This document shows, one piece after another, positions 50,447-59,634 of a stretch of 64,000 bases of DNA. The stretch comes from Mycobacterium sp. URHB0044 (GTDB lineage Bacteria > Actinomycetota > Actinomycetes > Mycobacteriales > Mycobacteriaceae). Below the pieces are notes generated by a model. That model had not been told where the DNA came from. It saw only the letters and a list, made by a program, of their open reading frames with translations, and did no database searches. The position numbers and the translations under genes are program-made. The DNA is taken from positions 186,001 to 250,000 of the forward strand of contig NZ_JIAW01000001.1 in NCBI RefSeq assembly GCF_000620625.1. Direction: 5' to 3'. Positions within the stretch are counted from its first letter, which is position 1, and the number at the start of each line of letters is the position of its first letter.

Positions 50447-52150
50447 TTGAGTCGGTTCGATGTCGTCGAGGCGGGGATCGCGGAACTGCGGGGAGCACTG
50501 GAAGCGGGACTGGTGACGAGCGTCGGCCTCGTCGACGCCTACCTCGCCCGTATCGATGCCTTCGATCGGCATGGCCCGCAGTTGAATGCCGTGGTGGTGA
50601 TGAACCCGCGTGCGCGAGACGAGGCACTGGCGTCCGACGAACGGCGGTCCCGGGGACGCCCGCTCGGCCCTCTCGACGGGATTCCCTACACGGCCAAGGA
50701 CAGCTTCCTCGCCGCGGGCTTGACCGCAGCCGCGGGTTCACACGCATTCGAGCACCTCGTCGCGCAGCGCGACGCGTTCGCCATTGAACGGCTACGTGCC
50801 GGCGGTGCGATCCTCATCGGTCTGACGAACATGCCCCCGATGGCCAACGGCGGCATGCAGCGTGGTCTGTACGGCCGCGCGGAAAGTCCCTACAACGCCG
50901 ACTATCTGACGTCGGCGTTCGGTTCGGGTTCCTCGAACGGATCGGGGACGGCGACCGCCGCGAGCTTCGCCGCCTTCGGGCTCGGTGAGGAGACCTGGTC
51001 GAGCGGGCGAGCCCCGGCCGCGAACAACGGCCTGTGCGCCTACACCCCGTCGCGCGGGGTGATCTCGGTCCGAGGCAACTGGCCGCTCGTTCCCACGATG
51101 GACGTCGTCGTCCCGCACACCCGCACCATGGCCGACATGTTCGAGGTGCTCGACGTCATCGTTGCCGACGATCCGCAGACCCGCGGGGACTTCTGGCGCG
51201 TGCAGCCGTGGATTGACGTCCCCAAGGCCTCCACCGTGCGCCCGCACTCCTATCCCGCGCTGGCAGAGACCGCAAATGCCTTGTCGGGAAGGCGATTCGG
51301 CGTGCCGAGGATGTACGTCAACGCCGATCCCGACGCCGGGACCGCCGAGCATCCGGGCATCGGCGGGGCCACCGGCCAGCGCATCGAGACCCGGCCATCG
51401 ATGCTGGACCTGTTCTGGGCGGCGACGGCCGACCTCGAAGCCGCCGGTGCCGAAGTCGTGCTGGTCGACTTCCCCGTGGTGTCCAACTACGAAGGTGATC
51501 GCCCCGGCGCCCCGACGATCCGCACGCGCGGACTGGTCAGCGCGGAGTTCCTGGACCGCGAGATCATGGACCTCGCGGCCTGGTCGTGGGACGACTTCCT
51601 GCGAGCCAACGACGACCCGGCGCTGAACCGGCTCGCCGCCGTCGACGGCAGCTTGATCTGGGTGGATCCGCCCGGCGCACTGCCCGACCGCGCCGCGGGC
51701 TTCGGCGACGACATCACCGCCTACCCGGCATTCATTCGCGAGCATCCCATCGGGGCCCTGGTCGAAATACCCCATCTCGCAGAAGGTTTGCGCGGACTCG
51801 AGCAGACCCGGCACCTCGACTTCGAGGAATGGATGGACGAGCTTGGGCTCGATGCGGTGCTCTTTCCCACCGTCGCCGACGTGGGCCCCGCCGACATGGA
51901 CGTCACTGAAGCGTCGGCCGACCTTGGCTGGCGCAACGGGGTGTGGGTCGCCAACGGCAACCTCGTGCCCAGGCACCTCGGGATCCCGACGGTCAGCGTG
52001 CCGATGGGCACCATGGCCGACATCGGCATGCCTGCCGGTATCACGTTCGCTGGCCGCGCATACGCCGACAACGCGCTCCTGGCACTGGCCGCGGCGTTCG
52101 AGGCCACCGGCACGAGGCGCACCGAACCACCACGGACACCTAGGATTTAG
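50447..52150 (+). CDS. Amidase-signature enzyme
   Basis: The protein has 567 residues from TTG 50447, chosen because AAAGGAAGGG lies 7 bp upstream and no other start fits. The Ser-Ser-Lys triad is seen as YTAKDSF (Lys), GSGSSNGSGTA (cis-Ser) and ETWSSGRAPA (Ser) between residues 80 and 190. A C-terminal insertion (about 330-440) differs from GatA. It hydrolyses an amide or an ester; substrate unknown. It ends inside the convergent cupin gene (4-bp overlap). Confidence 0.86.
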   Translation: MSRFDVVEAGIAELRGALEAGLVTSVGLVDAYLARIDAFDRHGPQLNAVVVMNPRARDEALASDERRSRGRPLGPLDGIPYTAKDSFLAAGLTAAAGSHAFEHLVAQRDAFAIERLRAGGAILIGLTNMPPMANGGMQRGLYGRAESPYNADYLTSAFGSGSSNGSGTATAASFAAFGLGEETWSSGRAPAANNGLCAYTPSRGVISVRGNWPLVPTMDVVVPHTRTMADMFEVLDVIVADDPQTRGDFWRVQPWIDVPKASTVRPHSYPALAETANALSGRRFGVPRMYVNADPDAGTAEHPGIGGATGQRIETRPSMLDLFWAATADLEAAGAEVVLVDFPVVSNYEGDRPGAPTIRTRGLVSAEFLDREIMDLAAWSWDDFLRANDDPALNRLAAVDGSLIWVDPPGALPDRAAGFGDDITAYPAFIREHPIGALVEIPHLAEGLRGLEQTRHLDFEEWMDELGLDAVLFPTVADVGPADMDVTEASADLGWRNGVWVANGNLVPRHLGIPTVSVPMGTMADIGMPAGITFAGRAYADNALLALAAAFEATGTRRTEPPRTPRI

Positions 52151-52551
52151 CGGCGGTAGTCCTCATCGGTGACGTGTTCCAGCCACTCGACGGCGTTGCC
52201 ATCGACGGTGCCTTGAATGGCGATGTGCGTCATCGCGGCGCTGTCCGTGGCCCCGTGCCAATGCTTGACTCCCGGTGGTGTCCAGATCACGTCCCCGGGG
52301 TTGATGGGTTGCTTCACCCCGTCCCACTGCTGTATCCATCCGCTTCCCGACGTGACGACGAGCGTCTGCCCGGCGGGGTGGGTGTGCCAGGCCGTTCGCG
52401 CGCACGGGCTGAACGACACTTCGGCCGACCCGAATTGACGGACATCGTAGGGGTCGAAGAGCGGTTTGACGCTCACCTCGCCGGTGAAGGTAGTACCCGG
52501 TCCGGCAACGGCCGGGCGTGCGTCGCTGCGGGAGATCTCCATCGTTGGCAT
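52147..52551 (-). CDS. Cupin-domain protein
   Basis: The protein has 134 residues from ATG 52551. Cupin motif 1 is [19 protein letters not shown] near residue 54, with His residues and Gln in place of the usual Glu; motif 2 is [16 protein letters not shown] near residue 87. Relatives include carboxymuconolactone-linked cupins. Convergent with the amidase, whose stop overlaps its own by 3-4 bp. Confidence 0.84.
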   Translation of the reverse strand: MPTMEISRSDARPAVAGPGTTFTGEVSVKPLFDPYDVRQFGSAEVSFSPCARTAWHTHPAGQTLVVTSGSGWIQQWDGVKQPINPGDVIWTPPGVKHWHGATDSAAMTHIAIQGTVDGNAVEWLEHVTDEDYRR

Positions 52552-52610
52552 GTGCATCCTTTCTGTTGGGGGTGCGCCAGATATGCAGGGCACCACGGTT
52601 ATTCGTGTGC

Positions 52611-53117
52611 TTACCGAGCCAGTTCCACGGTCGCGGTGAAGTCGCCGGACCGTTGGACCAGGGCCTGCATGTCGCCGTCGATCTCACCGATGCGCATGAT
52701 GCCCGTCCAGTAGCCGACGTCGCCGTAGTACAGCACCAAGTCTCCGTCGGGCGCCCAGTATCCAAGGTGGCCCGAGCGGGCATCATTGCCTGCCGGCATA
52801 CCGGCAGTCGACAACTTGCGAGGCAGTGGAGACGTCTTCTCCTTGCCGTTCAGGTCGCGGAAGGTCAAGGTCAGCGGCAGCATTGAGGCGAGGTCGTCGG
52901 CCGTGGCGTTGTCGAACAGACGACCCGTCAGCACGACGTCACCGATGACGACGCGAAAGGGCGTCCCGGTGGCCGCGGTCGAACCGCCTGACGTCTTGGC
53001 GGGCGAGCTGGGTTGGCTGCTTTCGCCCGCAGCGCATGCCATCAAGAGCAGCGCGACGGATGCGGTGTGTACGAGACCGGCCAGCCACCGCGCCGTGTAC
53101 ATCCGCTGTCCGCTCAT
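52611..53117 (-). CDS. Lipoprotein with cyclophilin-like domain
   Basis: The protein has 168 residues from ATG 53117. The signal peptide ends in a lipobox (LLLMACAAGE). A Ser/Pro/Thr linker precedes a domain of about 110 residues with VVLTGRLFDNATADDLASML and YWAPDGDLVLYYGDVGYW, typical of the cyclophilin-like fold also called TM1367/YurK-like. The ATG overlaps the stop of the upstream XRE regulator (ATGA), so they are coupled. Function unknown. Confidence 0.78.
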   Translation of the reverse strand: MSGQRMYTARWLAGLVHTASVALLLMACAAGESSQPSSPAKTSGGSTAATGTPFRVVIGDVVLTGRLFDNATADDLASMLPLTLTFRDLNGKEKTSPLPRKLSTAGMPAGNDARSGHLGYWAPDGDLVLYYGDVGYWTGIMRIGEIDGDMQALVQRSGDFTATVELAR

Positions 53118-53998
53118 GTCAGGGGCTGTTCGGCCGTTTCCGCCGCTTGATTCGCGGTCCAGGACGCCAGCAGGTCGAGTGCGTGCGCCGTCGGGGAGGC
53201 GGGTTCGGCGACGTACAGCGTCAGGGTCAGCCCCGGATCGGAGATCATGTCGACGCTCTCGTAGAACAGTTCGAGGTCGCCGACGACGTCGTGGTGAAAC
53301 GTCTTCGCCCCGGCTCCGTGTGTCCGGACGTCGTGGGCCCCCCACCGACGGCGGAAGTCGATGCTGCGGGTGGACAGTTCGCCGACGAGATCCTGAAGCA
53401 GGTCGTCGTGCGGGTCACGGCCGGCCTCGGTACGCAGAATGGCCACGCAGATGTCCGCCGCCTCATCCCAGTGCGGATAGAAGGTGCGCGAATCCTCGTG
53501 CAGGAAGGTGAACCTGGCGAAGTTCGGGGGCCTGCTGGGATCGCTGTCGTACAGCGCCGCATGCATGCCCCTACCGAGGTGGTTGACGGCCAACAGGTCC
53601 ATCCGTCCATTGCGGATGATCGCGGGTGCGTTGAACTTGTCGAGGGCCCACTGCAAGCTGGGCCGCGGAGTCCACTTCTTCGCCGGCCGACGTCGGGGGC
53701 GCATGCCGGCGCTGGTGCCGTCGGCGGCGTGCGCGAGGTGGAACAGGTGGGCGCGTTCGGCGTCGTCGAGTTGTAGGGCTCTGGCGATCGCGTCGAGGAT
53801 CGAGGCCGAGACACCGGCCAGGCTGCCGCGTTCGAGCTTGCTGTAGTACTCGATGCTGACTCCGGCGAGTGATGCCACTTCACCGCGGCGCAGTCCAGGT
53901 ACCCGTCGGTTGCCGAACACGGGTACGCCGGCCTGCTGCGGCGTGATCTTGGCTCGCCGCGACATCAGGAATTCGCGAACCTCGGCGCGGTTGTCCAT
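53114..53998 (-). CDS. XRE-family regulator with MmyB-like ligand domain
   Basis: The protein has 294 residues from ATG 53998. Residues about 10-80 form a helix-turn-helix (PGLRRGEVASLAGVSIEYYS, the signature start of this group); residues 110-280 are the MmyB-like PAS-type domain (WALDKFNAPAIIRNGRMDLL). It is divergent from the MFS gene 102 bp away and coupled to the lipoprotein. Such regulators often control the neighbouring transporter or dehydrogenase. Confidence 0.88.
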   Translation of the reverse strand: MDNRAEVREFLMSRRAKITPQQAGVPVFGNRRVPGLRRGEVASLAGVSIEYYSKLERGSLAGVSASILDAIARALQLDDAERAHLFHLAHAADGTSAGMRPRRRPAKKWTPRPSLQWALDKFNAPAIIRNGRMDLLAVNHLGRGMHAALYDSDPSRPPNFARFTFLHEDSRTFYPHWDEAADICVAILRTEAGRDPHDDLLQDLVGELSTRSIDFRRRWGAHDVRTHGAGAKTFHHDVVGDLELFYESVDMISDPGLTLTLYVAEPASPTAHALDLLASWTANQAAETAEQPLT

Positions 53999-54100
53999 GC
54001 CAGTCACGGTACGAGGGCTTTGCTCCCCGTGGGATGCACTGTCGATACACCCATCGTCAGGGACTCCCAGCACCGTTTGCGCCGGTGTTTCCTCGAAGAC

Positions 54101-55360
54101 ATGGACACCCGCCCGACCACTCGGCTGCCATTCGTCACCTACGTCCTGGCGATCGGCACCTTCCTGATGGGCACGACGGAATTCATCATTGCCGGCCTGC
54201 TCCCCGAGATCGCCAACGACCTCGACGTCACACCAGCGCGGGCGGGTCTGCTCATCACCGTCTTCGCGGTCGGGATGATCGTGGGAACGCCCGGCATGGC
54301 GATCCTGACCTTGAGCCTGCCCCGCCGGACGACGCTGGCCTTGGCACTGAGCGTGTTCGTCGTCGGGCACGTCGTGGTTGCACTCGGCTCGGGCTTCACC
54401 GTGTTACTCATCGCCCGGTTCGTCACTGCTTTGGCCACCGGCGCGTTCTGGGCGGTCGCCGCCGTCGTCGCGAGCCGTGTCTCCGGCCCGGCAGCGAGTT
54501 CACGCGCCGTCGGGGTCGTGCTGGGCGGCGGCATGCTCGCCAACGTCATCGGCGTCCCGCTCGGCGCATCCGCCGGTCAGCTGATCGGGTGGCGCGGGCC
54601 CTTCTGGGTGCTTGCTGTTCTGGCCGTCGTCGCCATCGTCCTCGTCGTGCGGTACGTCCCACGGGACGACCCCGCGCAGTCGCCGCCTTCGGTGCGGTCC
54701 GAGCTCGCCAGCCTGCGTTCTGGGCGGGTGTGGCTCGTGCTGGCGTCGGCCACCATGATCATGGGCGGCACACTCGCCACCTACAGTTTCATCGCGCCGC
54801 TATTGACGAACCGCGCCGGGCTGCCTGCCAATCTCGTCCCTCTGGCGCTGGTGGGGTTCGGCGTCGGGGCCCTCGCGGGTTCCTTTCTCGGCGGCAGACT
54901 CGGCGACACCCGCCCGTACGCCACCACGATCATCGCGGCGGGTGCCACCGCCGCCACCCTGCTCGCCATCTGCCTGCTGTCTCAGCACACCTTGCCGACG
55001 GTCATCCTCATCGCCGTGCTGGGGCTGACGTCCATGACAGTCAACCCCATCCTGATCGCCCTGGCGGTCCGCTTCGCCAACCGAGCCCCGACCCTTGCCT
55101 CGGCGCTGAGCACCTCGGCGTTCAACCTCGGCACGGCCGTCGGATCCTGGATCGCCGGAGGCGCCCTGGCCTCTCCGCTACGCGAACTCGGGCCGCCCAT
55201 CGTCGGCACGGTCGTCGCGATGCTCACACTGGCGCCTCTCGCAGCACTCGCATTCGCGCACCGCAGTCGCAGCCAGCGCGCCGCACCCAGAGACCTCAAC
55301 GATGACCGTCGGTACGAGCGGACCCACGCATATTGCGCGCCAACCCATTCGACGCCCTAA
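54101..55360 (+). CDS. MFS efflux transporter (DHA1/AraJ-Cmx type)
   Basis: The protein has 419 residues and twelve membrane helices. GTTEFIIAGLLPEIANDL near residue 24 is the start of this sub-family, and the motif-C-like region GGGMLANVIGVPLGASAG appears near residue 147. The ATG at 54101 is chosen over upstream frames because GAAGAC-type spacing and family length agree. It probably exports small drugs or sugars. Likely controlled by the divergent XRE protein. Confidence 0.88.
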   Translation: MDTRPTTRLPFVTYVLAIGTFLMGTTEFIIAGLLPEIANDLDVTPARAGLLITVFAVGMIVGTPGMAILTLSLPRRTTLALALSVFVVGHVVVALGSGFTVLLIARFVTALATGAFWAVAAVVASRVSGPAASSRAVGVVLGGGMLANVIGVPLGASAGQLIGWRGPFWVLAVLAVVAIVLVVRYVPRDDPAQSPPSVRSELASLRSGRVWLVLASATMIMGGTLATYSFIAPLLTNRAGLPANLVPLALVGFGVGALAGSFLGGRLGDTRPYATTIIAAGATAATLLAICLLSQHTLPTVILIAVLGLTSMTVNPILIALAVRFANRAPTLASALSTSAFNLGTAVGSWIAGGALASPLRELGPPIVGTVVAMLTLAPLAALAFAHRSRSQRAAPRDLNDDRRYERTHAYCAPTHSTP

Positions 55361-55424
55361 CCCTATCAATTGCATGGCGAATCCACACAACGTGGGACCG
55401 CCGCGACCAAAAGGAGATCCCATC

Positions 55425-56546
55425 ATGAATACGACACTCGATAACCGCCGGCGCCACGGCTTGTTGAAGCTGGCCAGCGGCGCAGCAGTCCTTGGCGTCC
55501 TGGCCACGGCGGGATGCGCACCCTCTGAACGGGACTCGTCATCCGCGCCCACCTCGACGCAGCCCGCGGCGAACTTGCCCACCGGCGATACGTCCCGCGG
55601 AGCCGACAACTTCTACACCAGTGACCGTGTCACCGTGCAGAAGGTGACGTTCAAGAATCAGTATCAGATGAATGTGACCGGAAACCTGTTCGTCCCCAAC
55701 GACATGGACCGCAACGCCAAGAACGCGGCGATGGTGGTGGGACATCCCATGGGTGCGGTCAAGGAGCAGAGCGCCAACCTGTACGCCACCAAGCTGGCCG
55801 AGCAGGGATTCGTCACCATGTCCCTGGACCTGTCCTTCTGGGGTGAGAGCGAGGGTCAACCACGCAACTTGGTGGCACCCGATGTCTACACCGAAGACTT
55901 CAGTGCCGCCGTGGATTACCTACGCACCCAGTCGTTCGTCGACACCGAGCGGATCGGCGCGCTCGGCGTCTGCGGCAGTGGCAGCTTCGTCGTCAGTGCC
56001 GCCAAGATCGATCCGCGCATCAAGGCCGTGGCCACCGTCAGCATGTACGACATGGGCGGTGTCACCCGCAACGGGCTGCGTCATTCGGTCACCCCCGAAC
56101 AGCGTCGAGAAGTCCTGGCCCGGGCCGCGCAGCAGCGGGACGTCGAATTCGCCGGTGGTGAAACGGAATTCACCGGAGGTACGCCCGAAGAACTCACCGA
56201 TCAGTCAACCCCGATCGACCGCGAATTCTACGACTTCTACCGCACGGCGAGGGGGCATAGCCCGGACACGTCGACGCACCCCACGCTGAGCAGCAACGTG
56301 CGATTCATGAACTTCTATCCCTTCGAGGACATCGAGACGATCTCTCCGCGTCCGATGCTGTTCATCGCCGGCGACCAGGCCCACTCGCGAGAGTTCAGCG
56401 AAGAGGCGTATCAGCTTGCCGCCGAGCCCAAGCAACTGGTGATCGTCCCCGGTGCCGGTCACGTCGACCTCTACGACCGCGTCGACCTCATCCCGTTCGA
56501 CACGCTGGCCAACTTCTTCCGGAACAATCTGAGGGCTCGGCAGTAA
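55425..56546 (+). CDS. Exported alpha/beta hydrolase lipoprotein, possible Cys nucleophile
   Basis: The protein has 373 residues from ATG 55425, with AAGGAG 9 bp upstream. The signal sequence has a twin-Arg-like NRRRHGLLKLASG and a lipobox ATAGCA. The hydrolase part has the elbow LGVCGSGSF near residue 185, which puts Cys where Ser is usual, as in dienelactone hydrolases; the acid is in AGDQAHS and the base in GAGHVDLYD. Relatives of the YcjY type exist. Substrate unknown. Confidence 0.82.
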   Translation: MNTTLDNRRRHGLLKLASGAAVLGVLATAGCAPSERDSSSAPTSTQPAANLPTGDTSRGADNFYTSDRVTVQKVTFKNQYQMNVTGNLFVPNDMDRNAKNAAMVVGHPMGAVKEQSANLYATKLAEQGFVTMSLDLSFWGESEGQPRNLVAPDVYTEDFSAAVDYLRTQSFVDTERIGALGVCGSGSFVVSAAKIDPRIKAVATVSMYDMGGVTRNGLRHSVTPEQRREVLARAAQQRDVEFAGGETEFTGGTPEELTDQSTPIDREFYDFYRTARGHSPDTSTHPTLSSNVRFMNFYPFEDIETISPRPMLFIAGDQAHSREFSEEAYQLAAEPKQLVIVPGAGHVDLYDRVDLIPFDTLANFFRNNLRARQ

Positions 56547-56635
56547 TTCGCGCGTTCTAGACGTCGCCGCCTGGCGACGGCGCGCCTGCCAACGACCGTC
56601 CATTGAAAGGGTCTAGATAAATGACCGGGACTCGG

Positions 56636-56654
56636 ATCTTGATAGTGACTGTCA
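56636..56654. promoter_or_regulatory. Operator candidate, copy 1 (SDR/SnoaL/FadD/GMC operon)
   Basis: ATCTTGATAGTGACTGTCA, 19 bp before the GTG start. It contains the palindrome GTGACTGTCAC (56645-56655). The same 19-mer with two changes occurs at 61289-61307. A repressor bound here would block the promoter of the operon. Confidence 0.6.
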
Positions 56655-56673
56655 CAATGGGTACGTTCTGAGT

Positions 56674-57429
56674 GTGGGCATTCTCGACGGCAAGGTGGCT
56701 CTCGTCACGGGCGCCGGGCAGGGCGTCGGCCGTGGCATCGCCCTGGCAATGGCAAAAGAGGGCGCCATCGTCGCCGTCGTCGACCGCAACGGCGAAACGG
56801 GCGCAGAGACAACCGCTCTCATCGAGGCACTGGGCGGCCAAGCGCTCTGCCGCATCTGCGACGTCAGCAGCTCGGACGAGGCGAACACCTGTGTCGCCGC
56901 AATCGTCGAGGCCACCGGCACGGTGGACATCCTGGTGAACAACGCCGTCGACGCCGCAGTTGGCATTCCACTGCAAGACGTCGATGACGAGCAGTTCCTG
57001 ATTTCCTTTGCCAGTGGACCATTCGCCTCGTTCTGGTTCATGCGGGCGTGCTTCCCGTACCTCAAGGGCGGTGGGCGAGTCATCAATCTGCGGTCGGGAA
57101 CCGAGAATCAGTCGATGGTGGGCTACGGCGCCTATGTGGCGGCCAAAGCCGCTGTCGGCGGCCTGACTCGCGCGGCGGCTCGTGAATGGGGACGCCATGG
57201 CATCACGGTCAATGCCCTCGCACCGTTCGCGCTCAGCCCCAGCGCCGAAGCGGACCTTGCTGGCCAGCCCGGCCGGCTCGAAGCCGTCTATCGGCAGTTG
57301 TCGATTCCGCGTTCCGGCGACGTCGAGGCCGACGTGGGACGAGCCGCCGTCTTCCTCGCCGGACCGGACGCCTCGTTCATCACCGGCTGCACGCTGTCAG
57401 TGGACGGCGGCGGATCGTTCTTCGCATAG
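56674..57429 (+). CDS. Short-chain dehydrogenase/reductase, first gene of a catabolic operon
   Basis: The protein has 251 residues from GTG 56674. TGAGQGVGRGIA near residue 12, NNAV near residue 89 (variant of NNAG), YVAAK near residue 154. The C-terminal CTLSVDGGGSFF is typical. It heads a plus-strand series (SnoaL-like, FadD, GMC) with gaps of 33 bp or less. It oxidises or reduces a hydroxyl or keto group of an unknown lipid-like substrate. Confidence 0.87.
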   Translation: MGILDGKVALVTGAGQGVGRGIALAMAKEGAIVAVVDRNGETGAETTALIEALGGQALCRICDVSSSDEANTCVAAIVEATGTVDILVNNAVDAAVGIPLQDVDDEQFLISFASGPFASFWFMRACFPYLKGGGRVINLRSGTENQSMVGYGAYVAAKAAVGGLTRAAAREWGRHGITVNALAPFALSPSAEADLAGQPGRLEAVYRQLSIPRSGDVEADVGRAAVFLAGPDASFITGCTLSVDGGGSFFA

Positions 57430-57462
57430 TGCCTTGATGCACGAAACCCAAGGGAGACAACG

Positions 57463-57966
57463 ATGTCAGAACTCAACGAGCGCGAAGCCGAAGCCCTGGA
57501 GTCGTATCGCCGCTACGTCGCACAACGCGAACGATGCGTGGCGGGAGACGCGCCGTGGTCGACGATCGGCCAGTGGTTCACCGAGGACGCGGTCTTCATC
57601 GACCCGGCCTGGGGTCGGGTGGAAGGCCGCGACGTGATCACCCGATACCTCGACCACTCGATGACCGGATTCGAGGGGTGGAGCTTCCCCGAAGAGTGGA
57701 CGATGGTCGACGGCGACCGCCTCGTCACCTACTGGTGGAATCGCCTGCCCGGGACCCGCGCGGACGGGTCCCACTATCAAGCCCCGGCGTTCTCCCTGCT
57801 CCACTACGCAGGCGACGGCCTGTTCGACTACGAGCTGGATCTGATGAACATCGCCGAGGTCGGTGAGCTGGTAGTGGAGTCTGCCTGGATGCCGGGTGCA
57901 GGGATGTCCGTCCCAGGACCGCACCCCGACCGCAACATCACCCCACCACGCCTCGAAAAACCCTGA
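57463..57966 (+). CDS. SnoaL-like/NTF2-fold protein
   Basis: The protein has 167 residues. The cone-shaped NTF2 fold is suggested by IGQWFTEDAVFIDPAWGRVE near residue 36 and RDVITRYLDHS following. Relatives are hydratases, isomerases or lactone cyclases on ring compounds, or simple binding proteins. GGGAGA precedes the ATG at 57463. It overlaps functionally with the SDR and FadD neighbours. Confidence 0.82.
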   Translation: MSELNEREAEALESYRRYVAQRERCVAGDAPWSTIGQWFTEDAVFIDPAWGRVEGRDVITRYLDHSMTGFEGWSFPEEWTMVDGDRLVTYWWNRLPGTRADGSHYQAPAFSLLHYAGDGLFDYELDLMNIAEVGELVVESAWMPGAGMSVPGPHPDRNITPPRLEKP

Positions 57967-57971
57967 CCGGC

Positions 57972-59621
57972 ATGGCCTCCGACGCAGGGTTCAACCTGTC
58001 CGCCGTCGTCGACACGGTCGCCCGCGCCGTCCCCGACCAAGATGTACTGGTCTGGCGTGACCGCAGGTTCACCTACCGCGAAATGAACACCCGCGTCGAC
58101 GGCGTGGCGCACTACCTGGTGCAGCGCGGCCTCGGCTGCCACACCGAGCGCGCCGGCCTGGCCGGTCACCTCTCAGGACAGGACCACGTCGGGCTATACC
58201 TGCGAAATTGCAACCAGTACCTCGAATCCATGGTGGCCGGCTTCCGTGCACGGGTCGCACCGTTCAACGTCAACTACCGCTACGTCGAGGTGGAGTTGCT
58301 CTACCTACTCCGCGATGCGCAGACGAAGGCACTGGTCTATCACGCAGAATTCGCACCGTGGGTGGCCGCGATCCGCGACCGTCTTCCCGAACTCGGCGTC
58401 CTCATCCAGGTCTCCGACGACAGCGGCAACGAGTTGCTTTCTGGCGCAGTTGATTACGACGCGATCGTCGGTACAACCGCCCCCGCGGCAGGCATGCCCA
58501 CGCCGACTGGTGACGACCTGTTCATTCTCTACACCGGGGGCACGACCGGGATGCCCAAGGGCGTGCTGTGGCGCCAGGACGACGTGTTCATCACGTCCAT
58601 GGGTGGCACCCCGTACGGCACGTCAAACCCGATGACGTCCTACGCCGAGATCGCGGCATCGGCCGTGAACGCCAAGGGCGGCGTATCGATGCTCATGGTC
58701 CCGCCGTTCATGCACGGGGCCGCACAGTGGTCGGCCTTCCACATGATCACCCTCGGCGGAAAGGTCGTACTCCTCGACAACGTCGAGCACTTCGACCCGG
58801 CCGATGCCCTGACACTCGCGATACGCGAGAAGGTCATCAGCATCCCCATCGTCGGTGACGCGGTCGCCCGCCCGCTGCTCGACGAGATCCGGCGCGGCAC
58901 CTACGACCTGTCCGGACTTACCGCCATCAACAACGGCAGCGCGCCACTGACGCCCGGGGTGCGTGCGCAACTACTCGACGCAGTGCCGCACATCGTCGTG
59001 ACCGACGTTGCAGGGGCATCCGAAACCGGCCTTCAGATGAGCACGATGTCCATCAAGGGGATGGAGGCCGACACCGCGACGTTCACCCCGGTACCCACCA
59101 CGACCGTCGTCGACGAACAGTTCACGCGCACAATGGGACCGGGGGAAGGCAGCGGCTGGCTGGCCCAGCGCGGCCGCGTGCCCATCGGCTACCTCGGAGA
59201 CCCGGACAAGACCGCCCGCACCTTCCCCGTCATCGACGGCGTCCGCTACGCGATCCCCGGCGACCGGGCCGAACTGCTCGAGGACGGTCGGATCGTCCTG
59301 CTCGGTCGAGACAGCGTCACCATCAACTCCGGTGGCGAGAAGATCTTCGTCGAGGAGGTCGAACGCGCGATCGCCGCACATCCCGCGGTGCGCGACGTCG
59401 TGGTGGTGGGCCGGCCGTCCGAGCGGTGGGGTAGCGAGGCAGTCGCCGTCGTGCAGATCGCCGAGGGCGTCAGCGTCAGCGATGAAGACCTCTTGGCGGA
59501 GTGCGGCCGTCACGTCGCTCGCTACAAGGTGCCGAAGGCGATCGTGCGCTGCGCTCGCGTCGAACGATCGCCGTCCGGCAAGGCCGACTATCGCTGGGCC
59601 CAGACACGCGCGATCGGATGA
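57972..59621 (+). CDS. FadD19-like acyl-CoA synthetase
   Basis: The protein has 549 residues. ILYTGGTTGMPKGVLWRQDD near residue 185 is the AMP-binding P-loop, SGGEKIFVEEVE near residue 454 the hinge, and SPSGKADYRWAQ near the end holds the catalytic Lys. The similarity to FadD19 (steroid side-chain C26/C27 activation) is seen in the region NVNYRYVEVELLYLL and in the PDYRWA-like end. Starts 5 bp after the SnoaL stop. Probably activates a steroid or terpenoid acid or a fatty acid. Confidence 0.87.
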   Translation: MASDAGFNLSAVVDTVARAVPDQDVLVWRDRRFTYREMNTRVDGVAHYLVQRGLGCHTERAGLAGHLSGQDHVGLYLRNCNQYLESMVAGFRARVAPFNVNYRYVEVELLYLLRDAQTKALVYHAEFAPWVAAIRDRLPELGVLIQVSDDSGNELLSGAVDYDAIVGTTAPAAGMPTPTGDDLFILYTGGTTGMPKGVLWRQDDVFITSMGGTPYGTSNPMTSYAEIAASAVNAKGGVSMLMVPPFMHGAAQWSAFHMITLGGKVVLLDNVEHFDPADALTLAIREKVISIPIVGDAVARPLLDEIRRGTYDLSGLTAINNGSAPLTPGVRAQLLDAVPHIVVTDVAGASETGLQMSTMSIKGMEADTATFTPVPTTTVVDEQFTRTMGPGEGSGWLAQRGRVPIGYLGDPDKTARTFPVIDGVRYAIPGDRAELLEDGRIVLLGRDSVTINSGGEKIFVEEVERAIAAHPAVRDVVVVGRPSERWGSEAVAVVQIAEGVSVSDEDLLAECGRHVARYKVPKAIVRCARVERSPSGKADYRWAQTRAIG

Positions 59622-59634
59622 ACGGGGAGAAGCC

